Positions 10,000 through 17,859 of a stretch of DNA of 64,000 nucleotides are shown here, one piece after another. Every line of letters starts with the position of its first letter. Position 1 is the stretch's first letter. This DNA comes from Paucibacter sp963740455 (lineage in GTDB: Bacteria; Pseudomonadota; Gammaproteobacteria; Burkholderiales; Burkholderiaceae_C): contig CAVUEF010000021.1 in assembly GCA_963740455.1 (NCBI GenBank), forward strand, positions 74,237 through 138,236. Reading direction: 5' to 3'. Below the pieces are notes generated by a model, which was given only the letters and a program-made list of their open reading frames with translations, made no database searches and was not told where the DNA came from. The translations under genes and the position numbers were made by a program.

Positions 10000-10154
10000 C
10001 GCGCCCCCTGAGAGTTTGGGCTGGCATTGTAGGGGCCAGCTTCGATTTCCCCCGTTGCGAAAGGGGTCGGCTGCGCACATGCCCAACGGCGACGCACCGC
10101 CCTCTTGCAGCTCTCACGATCCGGGATCTGGGTGCAGCAGCAATGGCCCTGTCC

Positions 10155-10196
10155 CTGACCCAGGTCAAGGACACTGCCCGCTACTCTGCCTAGAGT
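10155..10196 (+). promoter_or_regulatory. FNR/Anr-type class II promoter for ubiUVT
   Basis: The box CTGACCCAGGTCAA at 10155-10168 (reverse complement TTGACCTGGGTCAG) matches the FNR/Anr pattern TTGA-N6-TCAA apart from one terminal base. A -10-like TAGAGT lies at 10191-10196. With a start site near 10203 the box centre falls at about -41.5, the class II activator position. It precedes ubiU (ATG at 10225), whose product works in anaerobic ubiquinone synthesis, so anaerobic activation fits. Site and spacing are seen; binding is inferred. Confidence 0.7.
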
Positions 10197-10224
10197 GCGC
10201 GCACTTCCCTGGAGAATTGACGCG

Positions 10225-11238
10225 ATGTCCGCGATCCGCAAACCCGAACTCGTCTGCCCCGCCGGCTCGCTGCGGGCCCTGAAACTTGCCATCGATGCCG
10301 GCGCCGACACCGTCTACATGGGGCTGCGCAATGCCACCAACGCGCGCAACTTCGCCGGGCTGAACTTCGACGACGATCAGATGCGCGAGGGCGTTGCCTA
10401 CGCTCACGCACGCGGCCGCAAGGTGCTGATGGCGCTCAACACCTTCGCGCGCGCCGATGATGTGGCCACCTGGTACCGCGCGGTCGACGCCGCCGTGAAC
10501 CTCGGCGCCGACGCGATGATCACCGCCGACGTCGCGGTGATGGCGTATGCGCGCGACCACCATCCCGATCTGCGCCTGCATCTGTCGGTGCAGGCATCGG
10601 CCACCACGCACGAGGCGATCGCCTTCTATCGCGAACGCTATCGAATTCAGCGCGCGGTGCTGCCGCGCGTGCTGACGCTCTCTCAAGTCGGTCATGTGCT
10701 GCGCCACACCGATGCCGAGATCGAGGTGTTCGGCTTCGGTAGCCTGTGCGTGATGGTCGAGGGGCGCTGCGCACTCTCGTCCTACGTCACCGGGCAGTCG
10801 CCCAACAACGCCGGCGTGTGCTCGCCGCCATCGGCAGTGCGCTGGGAAGACGCTGCGGACGGCGTCGAGGCGCGCCTGAACGGCATGCTGATCGACAAGT
10901 ACGGCAAGGACGAGCCGCGCGGCTACCCGACGCTGTGCAAGGGCCGGTTCGACGTGAACGGTGCGCGCGACTACGCGATCGAGGAGCCGACCAGTCTGAA
11001 CTCGCTGGCCATCCTGCCCGAGCTGATCGAGATGGGCATCAGCGCCATCAAGATCGAAGGGCGCCAGCGCAGCCCGGCTTATGTCGAGCAGGTGACCAAA
11101 GTGTGGCGCCAGGCGATCGACGCCGCTGCCGCCGCACCCGCGCGTTTTCGCGTCGAGCCCGGCTGGACCGCAGCGCTGGGCCATCTGGCCGAAGGCCAAC
11201 AACACACGCTGGGGGCATACGACCGACCATGGCGCTGA
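10225..11238 (+). CDS. ubiU: O2-independent ubiquinone hydroxylation protein UbiU (U32 family)
   Basis: A 337-residue U32-family protein. With UbiV it forms a [4Fe-4S] heterodimer that hydroxylates ubiquinone precursors without oxygen. Four cysteines at 175, 182, 199 and 238 are spaced as the E. coli UbiU ligands (169, 176, 193, 232), all offset by six. The ATG at 10225 follows CTGGAG. The 3' end overlaps the ubiV start by 10 bp. An FNR-type promoter lies directly upstream. Older annotations call such proteins collagenase-like peptidases, which is misleading here. Confidence 0.93.
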   Translation: MSAIRKPELVCPAGSLRALKLAIDAGADTVYMGLRNATNARNFAGLNFDDDQMREGVAYAHARGRKVLMALNTFARADDVATWYRAVDAAVNLGADAMITADVAVMAYARDHHPDLRLHLSVQASATTHEAIAFYRERYRIQRAVLPRVLTLSQVGHVLRHTDAEIEVFGFGSLCVMVEGRCALSSYVTGQSPNNAGVCSPPSAVRWEDAADGVEARLNGMLIDKYGKDEPRGYPTLCKGRFDVNGARDYAIEEPTSLNSLAILPELIEMGISAIKIEGRQRSPAYVEQVTKVWRQAIDAAAAAPARFRVEPGWTAALGHLAEGQQHTLGAYDRPWR

Positions 11239-12166
11239 ACACCGACTCCACGCAGCGCATCGCCTTGAGCATAGGCCCGGTGCTGTATTACTGGTCGCGC
11301 GAGACCTTGCTGAATTTCTACGCCGAGGTCGCCGAATCGAAGGCCGACAGCGTCGTGCTCGGCGAGCTGGTGTGCTCGCGCCGCTATGAGATGAAGATCG
11401 CCGACTGGCTGGCGCTGGCGGCCGACCTGGTCAGCGCCGGCAAGGAAGTGGTGCTGGCGACGCAGGCCCTGATCGAGTCCGAGAGCGACCTGCGCACCCT
11501 GCGCCGCATCGCCGAGCAGGGCGACTTCATGGTCGAGGCCGGCGACGCGTCGGCGCTGCACGTGCTGGCCGGCGTGAAAGCACGCTTTGTGCTGGGCCCG
11601 CATATCAACGTCTACAACCAGCCGGCGCTGCAGCAGTTCATCGCGATGGGCGCGGCGCGCTGGGTCGCGCCGGTCGAGCTGCCGTTGCCCGATGTGGGCA
11701 TCATCAGCGCCCAGGCGCGCTGCTGCCGACCGAAGTGTTTGCCTATGGCCGCATGCCGCTGGCGTTCTCGGCGCGCTGCTTCACTGCGCGTCACTACCGG
11801 CTGAGCAAGGACCAGTGCGAATTCCGCTGCCGCGACGACGCCGACGGATTGCTGCTGTCGACCAGCGACGGCGCGCCCTTCTTCGTGCTGAACGGCATCC
11901 AGACCCAATCGGCCGCGCAGCAATGCCTGATCGCAGACCGTGCCGCGCTGCTGGCGGCGGGCGTGTCACGCCTGCGCCTGTCGCCTGCATCGCAAGGCTT
12001 TGGCGAGGTGATCAAGGCCTTCGACGCGGTGATGAACCAGGGCGCCGACGCTCAAGCAGCACTGACCGAACTGAAAGCCGCCAGTCTTCCCGGCGGCCTG
12101 GCCAACGGATTCGCGCATGCGCGCGCCGGCATGGCCTGGACGGCCGGCGAAGCGAGCCCCGCATGA
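11229..12166 (+). pseudogene. ubiV: UbiV (U32 family), broken by a one-base frameshift
   Basis: The partner of UbiU in oxygen-independent ubiquinone synthesis. The frame starting at 11229 (MALNTDSTQRIAL) encodes the first ~165 residues, including cysteine 49. It then loses homology at about 11715-11730 and stops at 11804. The rest (LPTEVFAYGRMPLAFSARCF and onward) continues in the -1 frame to 12166, with three cysteines spaced 13 and 4 apart exactly as E. coli C180/C193/C197. One base therefore seems missing near 11720, within GGCGCGCTGCTGCC. All cluster ligands exist if the frame is restored. Either a sequencing or assembly error or a recent mutation. The gene end overlaps the ubiT start (ATGA). 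Confidence 0.85.
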
Positions 12167-12576
12167 CGCCCCCCTTCGGCGCGGCCGATGTCGCGGCCAA
12201 GCTGCGCCCGGTGCTGCAGCGCCTGCCGATGCAGCCACCCACCTTCGCGCTCAAGCTGGCGCTGAATCACTGGCTGCTGCCGCGCCTGCCCAAGGACGCG
12301 CGCGCTGCCTTGTCGAACCGCACCGTTCAGGTCGACGTCACCGACCTCGGCCTGACGCTGAAGCTGCAACTGCAGGCGCGCGGTTTTGTGCTGGCGCCGA
12401 GCGGCTCCAAGGTCGAACTGCGCATTGCTGCCGCGTCGCAAACCTTCTGGCGCCTGATGCGCGGCACCGACGATGCGGACCGACTGTTCTTCGAGCGCGC
12501 GCTGGTGATGGAAGGCGATACCGAGCTCGGCCTGATCCTGAAGAACACGATAGACGCGATAGGCCCCTTGTGGTGA
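12163..12576 (+). CDS. ubiT: ubiquinone biosynthesis accessory protein UbiT (SCP2 domain)
   Basis: A 137-residue protein that is almost entirely an SCP2 sterol-carrier-like domain, which in UbiT binds isoprenoid quinone intermediates. In E. coli UbiT is needed with UbiU and UbiV for anaerobic ubiquinone synthesis. It starts with the ATG overlapping the ubiV stop (ATGA) and its own stop overlaps the following decarboxylase GTG start, so all four genes look like one transcript. The N-terminal region (LRPVLQRLPMQPPTFALKLALN) and the C-terminal GDTELGLILKNTIDAI are typical. Confidence 0.9.
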   Translation: MTPPFGAADVAAKLRPVLQRLPMQPPTFALKLALNHWLLPRLPKDARAALSNRTVQVDVTDLGLTLKLQLQARGFVLAPSGSKVELRIAAASQTFWRLMRGTDDADRLFFERALVMEGDTELGLILKNTIDAIGPLW

Positions 12577-14212
12577 AGACACTGACCGAGCGCCTGCTCG
12601 AGGCTTTGAGAGCACGCGGCGCGACCGAGATTTTTGGCATCCCCGGCGACTTTGCCCTGCCGCTGTTTTGCGAGATCGAGCGCAGCGCGATCCTGCCGCT
12701 GTACACGCTGTCGCACGAGCCCGGCGTGGGCTTCGCTGCCGATGCCGCCGCACGCATGCGCGGGGGCTTGGCGTGGCAGCCATCACCTATGGCGCGGGCG
12801 CTTTCAATCTGGTCAACACAGTGGCCAGCGCCTATGCCGAGCGTGTGCCGATGGTCGTGCTGTCGGGTGCACCGGCGGCTGCCGAGGCGGTGAGCGGCTA
12901 TATGCTGCATCACCAGGTGAAGACGCTCGACTCGCAATGGCGCGTGTTCCAGGAGCTGACGGTCGCGCAAGCGCGGCTCGACGATGTGCGCAGCGCGCCG
13001 GACAGAATCGCGCGCGTGCTCGACGCCGCGCTGCATGCCTCAAGGCCCGTGTATCTGGAGATTCCGCGCGACATGCCGCGCCGACCCTGCGACGCGGTGC
13101 CAGGTCTTGCCACGCTGCCAGCGCCCGATGCGCTGGCCTTGGACGCCTGCGCCAAGGAGTTGTTGACGCGCTTGAAAGTCGCCAAACGTCCGGTGCTGAT
13201 GGTGGGTGTCGAAGTGCGGCGCTACGGCTTGGAGGCCAAGGTGGCCGAGCTCGCACGGCGCCTGGCCATTCCGGTCGTCACCAGCTTCATGGGCCGCGGC
13301 CTGCTCACCGACAACGACATCGCGCTGCGCGGCACTTATCTGGGCCTGGCCGGCGACCCGGCCGTATCGAGCGAGGTCGAGAACTCGGACGCGCTGCTGC
13401 TGCTGGGCGTGATCGTCTCGGACACCAACTTTGCCGTGTCGCGCCAGCGCATTGACCTGCGCCTGGCGATCCAGGCGCTGGGCGGCGACGTCGAGATGGG
13501 CCACCATGTTTACCCAGACATCGCGCTCACGCATCTGGTTGACGCCCTGCTTGAACGCGTGCCACTGCAGCTTCAAGCGCTGGCTGCCGCGCCAGGCACG
13601 CCTGCGCCGCAGCCATCCGATCTGCCGCCCATAGACGACACGGCATTGCAGCCCGCCGACATCGCGCGCGCCGTCAACCAGCTGATGAAGCAGCACGGCA
13701 GCATGCCGATCGCCAGCGACGTCGGCGACTGCCTGTTCACCGCGATGGACATAGACCCCACCGCGCTGATCGCTCCCGGCTATTACGCGACGATGGGCTA
13801 CGGCGTGCCCGCCGGCCTGGGCCTGCAGGCCGCCACCGGCGAGCGCCCCATCATCCTGGTCGGCGACGGCGCTTTCCAGATGACGGGTTGGGAACTCGGC
13901 AACGCGCGCCGCTACGGGTGGGATCCGATCGTGCTGGTGTTCAACAACGCAAGCTGGGAAATGCTGCACGCCTTCGAGCCCGATGCCAAGTTCAACGCGC
14001 TCGACGCATGGAACTTCGCGTCGATGGCCGTCGGGATGGGGGGCGATGGGCAGTGCGTGCGCACAAGGCTTGAGCTGACGCGGGCTTTGGAGCTTGCCCA
14101 TGCGACGCGCGGGCGGTTTCAGTTGATCGACATCCGGTTGGCGGCGGGGGCGAGGTCGCCTACCTTGACGCGCTTTGTCGAGGCGGTGAAGAGGTTGTCG
14201 ACGCCGGGTTGA
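12573..14212 (+). pseudogene. phenylpyruvate/indolepyruvate decarboxylase, broken by a one-base frameshift
   Basis: A thiamine-diphosphate decarboxylase closely resembling Azospirillum brasilense phenylpyruvate decarboxylase (PpdC/IpdC), which converts phenylpyruvate and indolepyruvate to the aldehydes in auxin synthesis. The GTG start at 12573 overlaps the ubiT stop. The first ~66 codons (IFGIPGDFALP, HEPGVGFAADAAARMRGG) are in one frame. From GVAAITYGAGAFN the match continues in the -1 frame to 14212. One G appears missing from the G5 run near 12765-12770; six would restore the frame and give about 546 residues, the family length. The TPP site (GDGAFQMTGWELGN, then NN) is intact. A homopolymer sequencing error is plausible; otherwise a fresh pseudogene. 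Confidence 0.85.
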
Positions 14213-14278
14213 AATCGGGTTGACCGCCCGGCTGTAGCGAGTCGGCGAACTCCAGTGCCTGTTGTGCTGCGCAGAGAT

Positions 14279-14700
14279 TGCCGGGATATGCGCCCGGCAG
14301 CGCAGTCACTTTCTTTCGCTTCGCCGAAAGAAAGTAACCAAAGAAAGGGCGACCCGGATGCGGCACCCCTTGGGTACAAGGGGTTCCTTGCGGTGCTCAC
14401 AAGCTGGGGGGCTTTCACGCAAACTCGGGCTTGGTTACAAGCCCTCAGACATGCGTGAAAGTCGCGGGAATACCGCTCCGACCCCAGCTTGCTCCGCTCC
14501 TCAGCGCCGCATACGGGCAACACGCCCCGGCTCGCCTTCGGCATCGCGCTCGGTCGAGGCGGTACGGTCAGGCAAGACCTGACCCTTTCGAATGTTGCTG
14601 GAGTTGCCGCACCGACTTACCGGACAGATGTCAGGGCCGTCCCTGAGTGTCTGCCATTCACTTGTTGCGCAGTCTTAACGTCGAAGTTCAGCCGCGGCTG
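14279..14700 (+). repeat. structured interspersed repeat, copy A
   Basis: First of five copies of an element with nested inverted repeats. In order: a GC hairpin (TGCCGGG / CCCGGCA), a CTTTCTTT...AAAGAAAG hairpin, an outer stem CCCGGATGCGG / CCGCATACGGG, a CCCCTTG-ggta-CAAGGGG hairpin, a stem CAAGCTGGGG / CCCCAGCTTG, a stem CTTTCACGCA / TGCGTGAAAG, and a variable inner hairpin. Here the inner hairpin is GGGCTTG-gtta-CAAGCCC. A ~180-bp tail, shared only with copies B and D, runs into an attC-like site. Short open frames in it are the kind often annotated as hypothetical proteins and are unlikely to be genes. The 66 bases between the decarboxylase stop and this copy show nothing. Confidence 0.8.
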
Positions 14701-14723
14701 TCGGCTGGAACACAGGGTTAGCT
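14673..14723 (-). other. attC-like site (short, degenerate)
   Basis: Read on the minus strand, this begins AGCTAAC (near the R'' consensus RYYYAAC) one base after the stop codon of the 207-aa gene. It has paired arms TTCCAGCCG / CGGCTGAA with an extra unpaired base, and ends CTTCGAC GTTAAGA (R' consensus GTTRRRY, last base off). Only about 51 bp, short for attC. Its 3' half merges with the tail of repeat A. Confidence 0.5.
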
Positions 14724-14724
14724 T

Positions 14725-15348
14725 CTATTTCACCACTGCACAGACGAATGGCAGTAGCGCGGCAGAGACCTTGAACAAACCGAACGCCCCGAGCGCAATG
14801 GGCAGCGCAGCCTCAACAACGATGACCCGGAACCATTGCAACCAGTTGAGCCGCTGCAGCGCCGAACTGAGCGAAACTAACGTTGCTTGCGATTGAGGAA
14901 GGCGGTTGGCAGCCGTTTCGACGGCTGCGCGAATCGAAGATTGAAGCGGTTGATCTGCCGTCAGTTTGTCGAGGTGCTGCGAGATCACAAAGAGATCGTT
15001 TCTTGAATTCAGAATGAGATCGAACGATCCGTGGACCAAGTGCAATTCCCCTGCCAATCGCCAACGGCGGAAGTCTTGCCATGCATACAAGACGAATACA
15101 AAGAGCAAGTAGCAGAGGGCCACCGACAGTGCTCCTTCTAGGACTTGCGGTGCGTTTGTAGGAACGTCTAGATCAAGCCAAGGTGCCTTGGTAATCTTTA
15201 GGTCGTATGTCTTTACGAGAACAGCAAGCGCACCGACGAACAGCAGGTGTGTTCTCACTTTGCGAGTTTCCTCGGACAGCGGATCGCGGAACGCGATGTC
15301 GCTTGACTTCGTGCGATGTAACTCAGGCGCGTCCATTTCAACGTGCAT
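14725..15348 (-). CDS. hypothetical membrane protein in a cassette-like unit
   Basis: A 207-residue protein of no family I recognise. It has two hydrophobic segments near residues 33-50 and 70-90, a soluble middle, and a third hydrophobic stretch near the C-terminus (VVEAALPIALGAFGLFKV). Its ATG overlaps the stop of the upstream 97-aa gene (TAATG), implying coupling. Its stop codon lies one base before an attC-like site, the arrangement expected of an integron gene cassette. Base composition is lower in GC than the flanking core genes, consistent with transfer. Function unknown. Confidence 0.65.
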   Translation of the reverse strand: MHVEMDAPELHRTKSSDIAFRDPLSEETRKVRTHLLFVGALAVLVKTYDLKITKAPWLDLDVPTNAPQVLEGALSVALCYLLFVFVLYAWQDFRRWRLAGELHLVHGSFDLILNSRNDLFVISQHLDKLTADQPLQSSIRAAVETAANRLPQSQATLVSLSSALQRLNWLQWFRVIVVEAALPIALGAFGLFKVSAALLPFVCAVVK

Positions 15349-15641
15349 TAGTTGGGAAGAAGGCCAAGCTTTCCGTCAACGCTATAAAACGGAACTACTT
15401 GAAGGACGCGGCCCGTTGTAGTTCCTTTTTCATCTGTCCGCTCCACGATTTGCCAAAGGCGGCCTGTCTGGGTGTCCAGCATATATTGGTCGCTCCGGAA
15501 GTCGGAAATCTGCCCGAACACAAATCTGCCATTCGCTGAGCCCAATGTCTTCTGCTGGTCCTGTGCAACCTTGTTTTTTTCTTGAGCGTTCGCGGCGACT
15601 ACAAGCACCGTCAAGCTCAGCATGCAAATAAGACGTCTCAT
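15348..15641 (-). CDS. small secreted hypothetical protein
   Basis: A 97-residue protein with a clear signal peptide (MRRLICMLSLTVLVVAANAQ, cleavage likely after ANA). The rest is a short polar domain (FGQISDFRSDQYMLDTQTGR, then LWQIVERTDEKG) resembling small periplasmic proteins that appear in accessory regions. GGAG lies eight bases before the ATG. It overlaps the 207-aa gene by one base at the TAATG junction, so the two form a two-gene cassette-like unit. Function unknown. Confidence 0.65.
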   Translation of the reverse strand: MRRLICMLSLTVLVVAANAQEKNKVAQDQQKTLGSANGRFVFGQISDFRSDQYMLDTQTGRLWQIVERTDEKGTTTGRVLQVVPFYSVDGKLGLLPN

Positions 15642-15673
15642 GCGGCGCTCCTAAAATTTATTTGATATGTGAC

Positions 15674-15850
15674 GACCGTTTTGCGGCATAACTCCCGAGG
15701 CTGTCCGCAGAACTCAGCTTGGCTGAACCGCGTCGAGGTGGTTTGGAACCTGAATTGCTTGCGCATCATGTGTTTATATCCGGCAATATCCAAATCGCCA
15801 AATGCAGCACGCAAGAGCTGACCCCGCAAAGCGTGTCGCACCGATACAGT
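15674..15850 (-). repeat. second interspersed repeat family, copy F (with REP-like motif)
   Basis: About 177 bp shared with the interrupted copy G (17757-17859 plus 19293-19377). Conserved blocks include GCATAACTCCCGAG, TTGCTTGCGCATCA, GTTTATATCCGGCAATATCC and CCAAATGCAGCACGCAAGA, followed by a CAAGAGCTGACCCC motif related to the CAAGACCTGACCCC words found elsewhere. Both copies lie immediately upstream of a minus-strand cassette-like gene. A 94-codon open frame (15638-15922) crosses it but does not look like a real gene. No other gene is visible in 15642-15924. Confidence 0.65.
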
Positions 15851-15924
15851 TTGCTGACGGATCTCGTCCATGTCGATCACCATGTGGGAAATGATCGATC
15901 CGGAACCGTCGCTCAGGCTCATGA

Positions 15925-16209
15925 CTACCAGCTCTTCGGCGGGCGGCGTGAGGTATGGAACACGCGCAAGATCTCAATCACCTCGCCGTGTACGCGATAG
16001 GGCACGATGTAGCGTGTCTTGAGCACGACCAACTCGCGCGTGCCGGGCACGCGTCCCGGCCGCCCGATGCCGGGTTGAGCCTCAAGCGCTGCCACCGCTT
16101 GCAAGACGCGCTCAACGACCAGCCTTGCAGCGACAAGATCGTCAAGAGCAATGTAGCTGGCCTCGTCGTCGAGATTGCGCAGGGCCGTGCGCAGCCATCT
16201 AACGCGCAT
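15925..16209 (-). CDS. ParE/RelE-superfamily toxin
   Basis: A 94-residue toxin of the ParE/RelE fold. It shows the N-terminal helix pair (LRTALRNLDDEASYIALDD), the IGRPGRVPGTRELV loop and the C-terminal strand pattern YIVPYRV...IEILRVFHTSR typical of ParE. ParE toxins poison DNA gyrase; RelE toxins cleave mRNA. The sequence fits ParE better (IGRPGR...G.REL). It overlaps the upstream antitoxin gene by 11 bp. It sits within the accessory island between repeats B and F, where it may stabilise the island. Confidence 0.85.
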   Translation of the reverse strand: MRVRWLRTALRNLDDEASYIALDDLVAARLVVERVLQAVAALEAQPGIGRPGRVPGTRELVVLKTRYIVPYRVHGEVIEILRVFHTSRRPPKSW

Positions 16210-16441
16210 TCACCTGCCACTTTTTGGCCAGTGCCGCGGCATCCTTGTCGCTGGCGAAGTCGCCGGCGTCCGCCTCGGCCAACGCGGTGTGGATTTCGGC
16301 GATCTGCCACTCGTTGTTTTCAACGTACTCACGGATGGCCTCGGCAGCCAGGAATGACTTGCTGCGCTGAGTGGATTCGGCGAGGCGGTCAAGCCTGTCT
16401 TTGACCTCGTCTTCGATCCGCACCGTCATGGTGGTGGACAT
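16199..16441 (-). CDS. RHH/CopG-type antitoxin
   Basis: An 80-residue antitoxin. The N-terminus MSTTMTVRIEDEVKDRLDRL followed by AESTQRSKSFLAAEAIREYV is the ribbon-helix-helix DNA-binding fold of ParD/RelB-like proteins. The C-terminal tail is acidic and helical (HTALAEADAGDFASDKDAAA), as in toxin-binding segments. Start at 16441 is preferred over an upstream frame extension. An imperfect palindrome around TGTACA upstream (near 16465-16475) could be an autoregulatory operator but this is weak. First gene of the toxin-antitoxin operon. Confidence 0.85.
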   Translation of the reverse strand: MSTTMTVRIEDEVKDRLDRLAESTQRSKSFLAAEAIREYVENNEWQIAEIHTALAEADAGDFASDKDAAALAKKWQVNAR

Positions 16442-16606
16442 GGGCTGGCCTGTCGTGATGAGATGTGTACATGCTAACACTGGCTGTCCACCGACATCCG
16501 CCGCCCAAGCGGCTGATCGGGTTTCTCACGCCGCAGGACAAGGGGGAAAATGCTTCGGGAGCGAGAATCAAGACCTGACCCTGGTACCCGCTTGCAGCGA
16601 CGAGCT

Positions 16607-17062
16607 TGCCGGGATATGCGCCCGGCAGCGCAGTCACTTTCTTTCGCTTCGCCGAAAGAAAGTAACCAAAGAAAGGGCGACCCGGATGCGGCGCCCCTTG
16701 GGTACAAGGGGTTCCTTGCGGTGCTCACAAGCTGGGGGGCTTTCACGCAAACTCGGCCTCTCAGCCAGAGGGGACAGAGCGCTTCGCGGTCTGTCCCCAA
16801 GATATCAACGCCTCAAACAGTGCGTGAAAGTCGCGGCCATACCGCTCCGACCCCAGCTTGCTCCGCTCCTCAGCGCCGCATACGGGCAACATGCCCCGGC
16901 TCGCCTTCGGCATCGCGCTCGGTCGAGGCGGTACGGTCAGGCAAGATCTGACCCTTTTAGATGCCGTTGGAGTTGCCGCACCGACCTACCGGGGTGATGT
17001 CAGGGTCGTCCTTGAGTGTCTGCCATTCACTTGCTGCGCAGTCTCAATGTCGAAGCTGAGCC
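16607..17062 (+). repeat. structured interspersed repeat, copy B
   Basis: Same element as copy A, including the shared ~180-bp tail. The variable inner hairpin is longer here: GGGGACAGA...TCTGTCCCC. A stand-alone CAAGACCTGACCCT word lies just before it at 16569-16582 and a variant occurs within it at 16942. Its right end passes into an attC-like site. Apart from repeats, nothing gene-like is visible between 16442 and 17165. Confidence 0.8.
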
Positions 17063-17153
17063 GACCCGCGGTGGCAGGATGCGGAAGGCCCAGAATGAAA
17101 TGAAGGCCCGTAGCGGCATGCCGGTGTGGGTCCGATCGAAGGACGGGTTATGC
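17042..17153 (-). other. attC-like site (degenerate)
   Basis: Read on the minus strand: GCATAAC (R''-like) 12 bp after the stop of the 187-aa gene, then a ~112-bp imperfect hairpin with arms such as CGATCGGACCC / GGGTCGGCT. It ends GGCTCAGCTTCGAC ATTGAGA, where the expected R' GTT has become ATT. The CTTCGAC spacer between L' and R' is typical of attC. Degenerate but in the same position relative to gene and repeat as the sites near 14.7 and 47.2 kb. Confidence 0.5.
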
Positions 17154-17165
17154 CTCACGTTCCGG

Positions 17166-17729
17166 CTACTGGAATTCGACATGAGCAATCTCGCCATAGG
17201 CACCTGCTGACCATTTCGATAGGAGAGTTTCCAGCTTCTCGCTGTACATACGAAAGACCCGGTTGTACTCGGTCCAAAACTCTGGCGTGACCGATCTCTC
17301 CTCGGACTCGCGCTCGACGGAAGTACTGCATTGGTAGCGCGCCCAGGAGCTAACACCGACTTCTAGCGTCTCGAACACGTGACGCGTGCGCTTTGGCGAA
17401 GGTACAGCCTTGCACTTCATCTGAAGTGCGCTCAAGCGATGGCCATTTAGCAGCTCTTTCGACAACTTGCCGCCCTCAATGTATTCGGGGTGCTCATGAA
17501 CGAGAAAGGCCTTTAGCAGATTCTCCATCGCGAAGGCGGCCAGCAAGAATACCGGTCGATTTGATGTTCTTCTCGTTTCGGACTTCGTTCCCGTGGAGTA
17601 GGTGATCGTGCCTTGAGGGGAGTTGTGTAGTACATGCGCGTTCTCATGCATGAGTTTGGCAACCTCATACCAATTGACAGGCGAAGCAGCCCTCGCAAAT
17701 TCTCTGTTTATTGCGTTGTCCGTGCTCAT
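17166..17729 (-). CDS. hypothetical protein in a cassette-like unit
   Basis: A 187-residue soluble protein of unknown function (start MSTDNAINREFARAA). The segment FLLAAFAMENLLKAFLVHEHP looks helical and somewhat like HEPN-type domains, but the RxxxxH catalytic motif is not clearly present, so this is only a suggestion. The start context AGGCCTCATGA is identical to that of the DUF6624 cassette at 47.9 kb, where it directly follows an attC R' box (GTTAGGC); here the box reads GTCAGGC. The stop lies 12 bp before an attC-like site. Likely an integron gene cassette. Confidence 0.6.
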   Translation of the reverse strand: MSTDNAINREFARAASPVNWYEVAKLMHENAHVLHNSPQGTITYSTGTKSETRRTSNRPVFLLAAFAMENLLKAFLVHEHPEYIEGGKLSKELLNGHRLSALQMKCKAVPSPKRTRHVFETLEVGVSSWARYQCSTSVERESEERSVTPEFWTEYNRVFRMYSEKLETLLSKWSAGAYGEIAHVEFQ

Positions 17730-17756
17730 GAGGCCTGACCTCAATATCGGGAGACA

Positions 17757-17859
17757 GTATTGCTGCATAACTCCCGAGCCTGTCCGCTTAACTCGGCGTG
17801 GCTGCCCCGCGTGGAAGTGGCTTGGAAGCTGGATTGCTTGCGCATCAGGTGTTTATATC
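17757..17859 (-). repeat. second repeat family, copy G, left part (interrupted by IS256)
   Basis: Matches copy F from GCATAACTCCCGAG to GTGTTTATATC and stops abruptly at the IS256-family element. The missing remainder resumes at 19293. The last ten bases (TGTTTATATC, 17850-17859) are repeated at the far side of the IS as a target duplication. Confidence 0.7.

Noticed and set aside
14280..14650. Open frames in the structured repeats, of the kind commonly annotated as hypothetical proteins
   Set aside because: They occur on both strands of all five copies, differ in length with each copy, and conservation follows base pairing rather than codon positions.
15638..15922. 94-codon frame as a gene
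   Set aside because: It crosses repeat F, the corresponding frame in copy G diverges, and no family resemblance or ribosome site was found.
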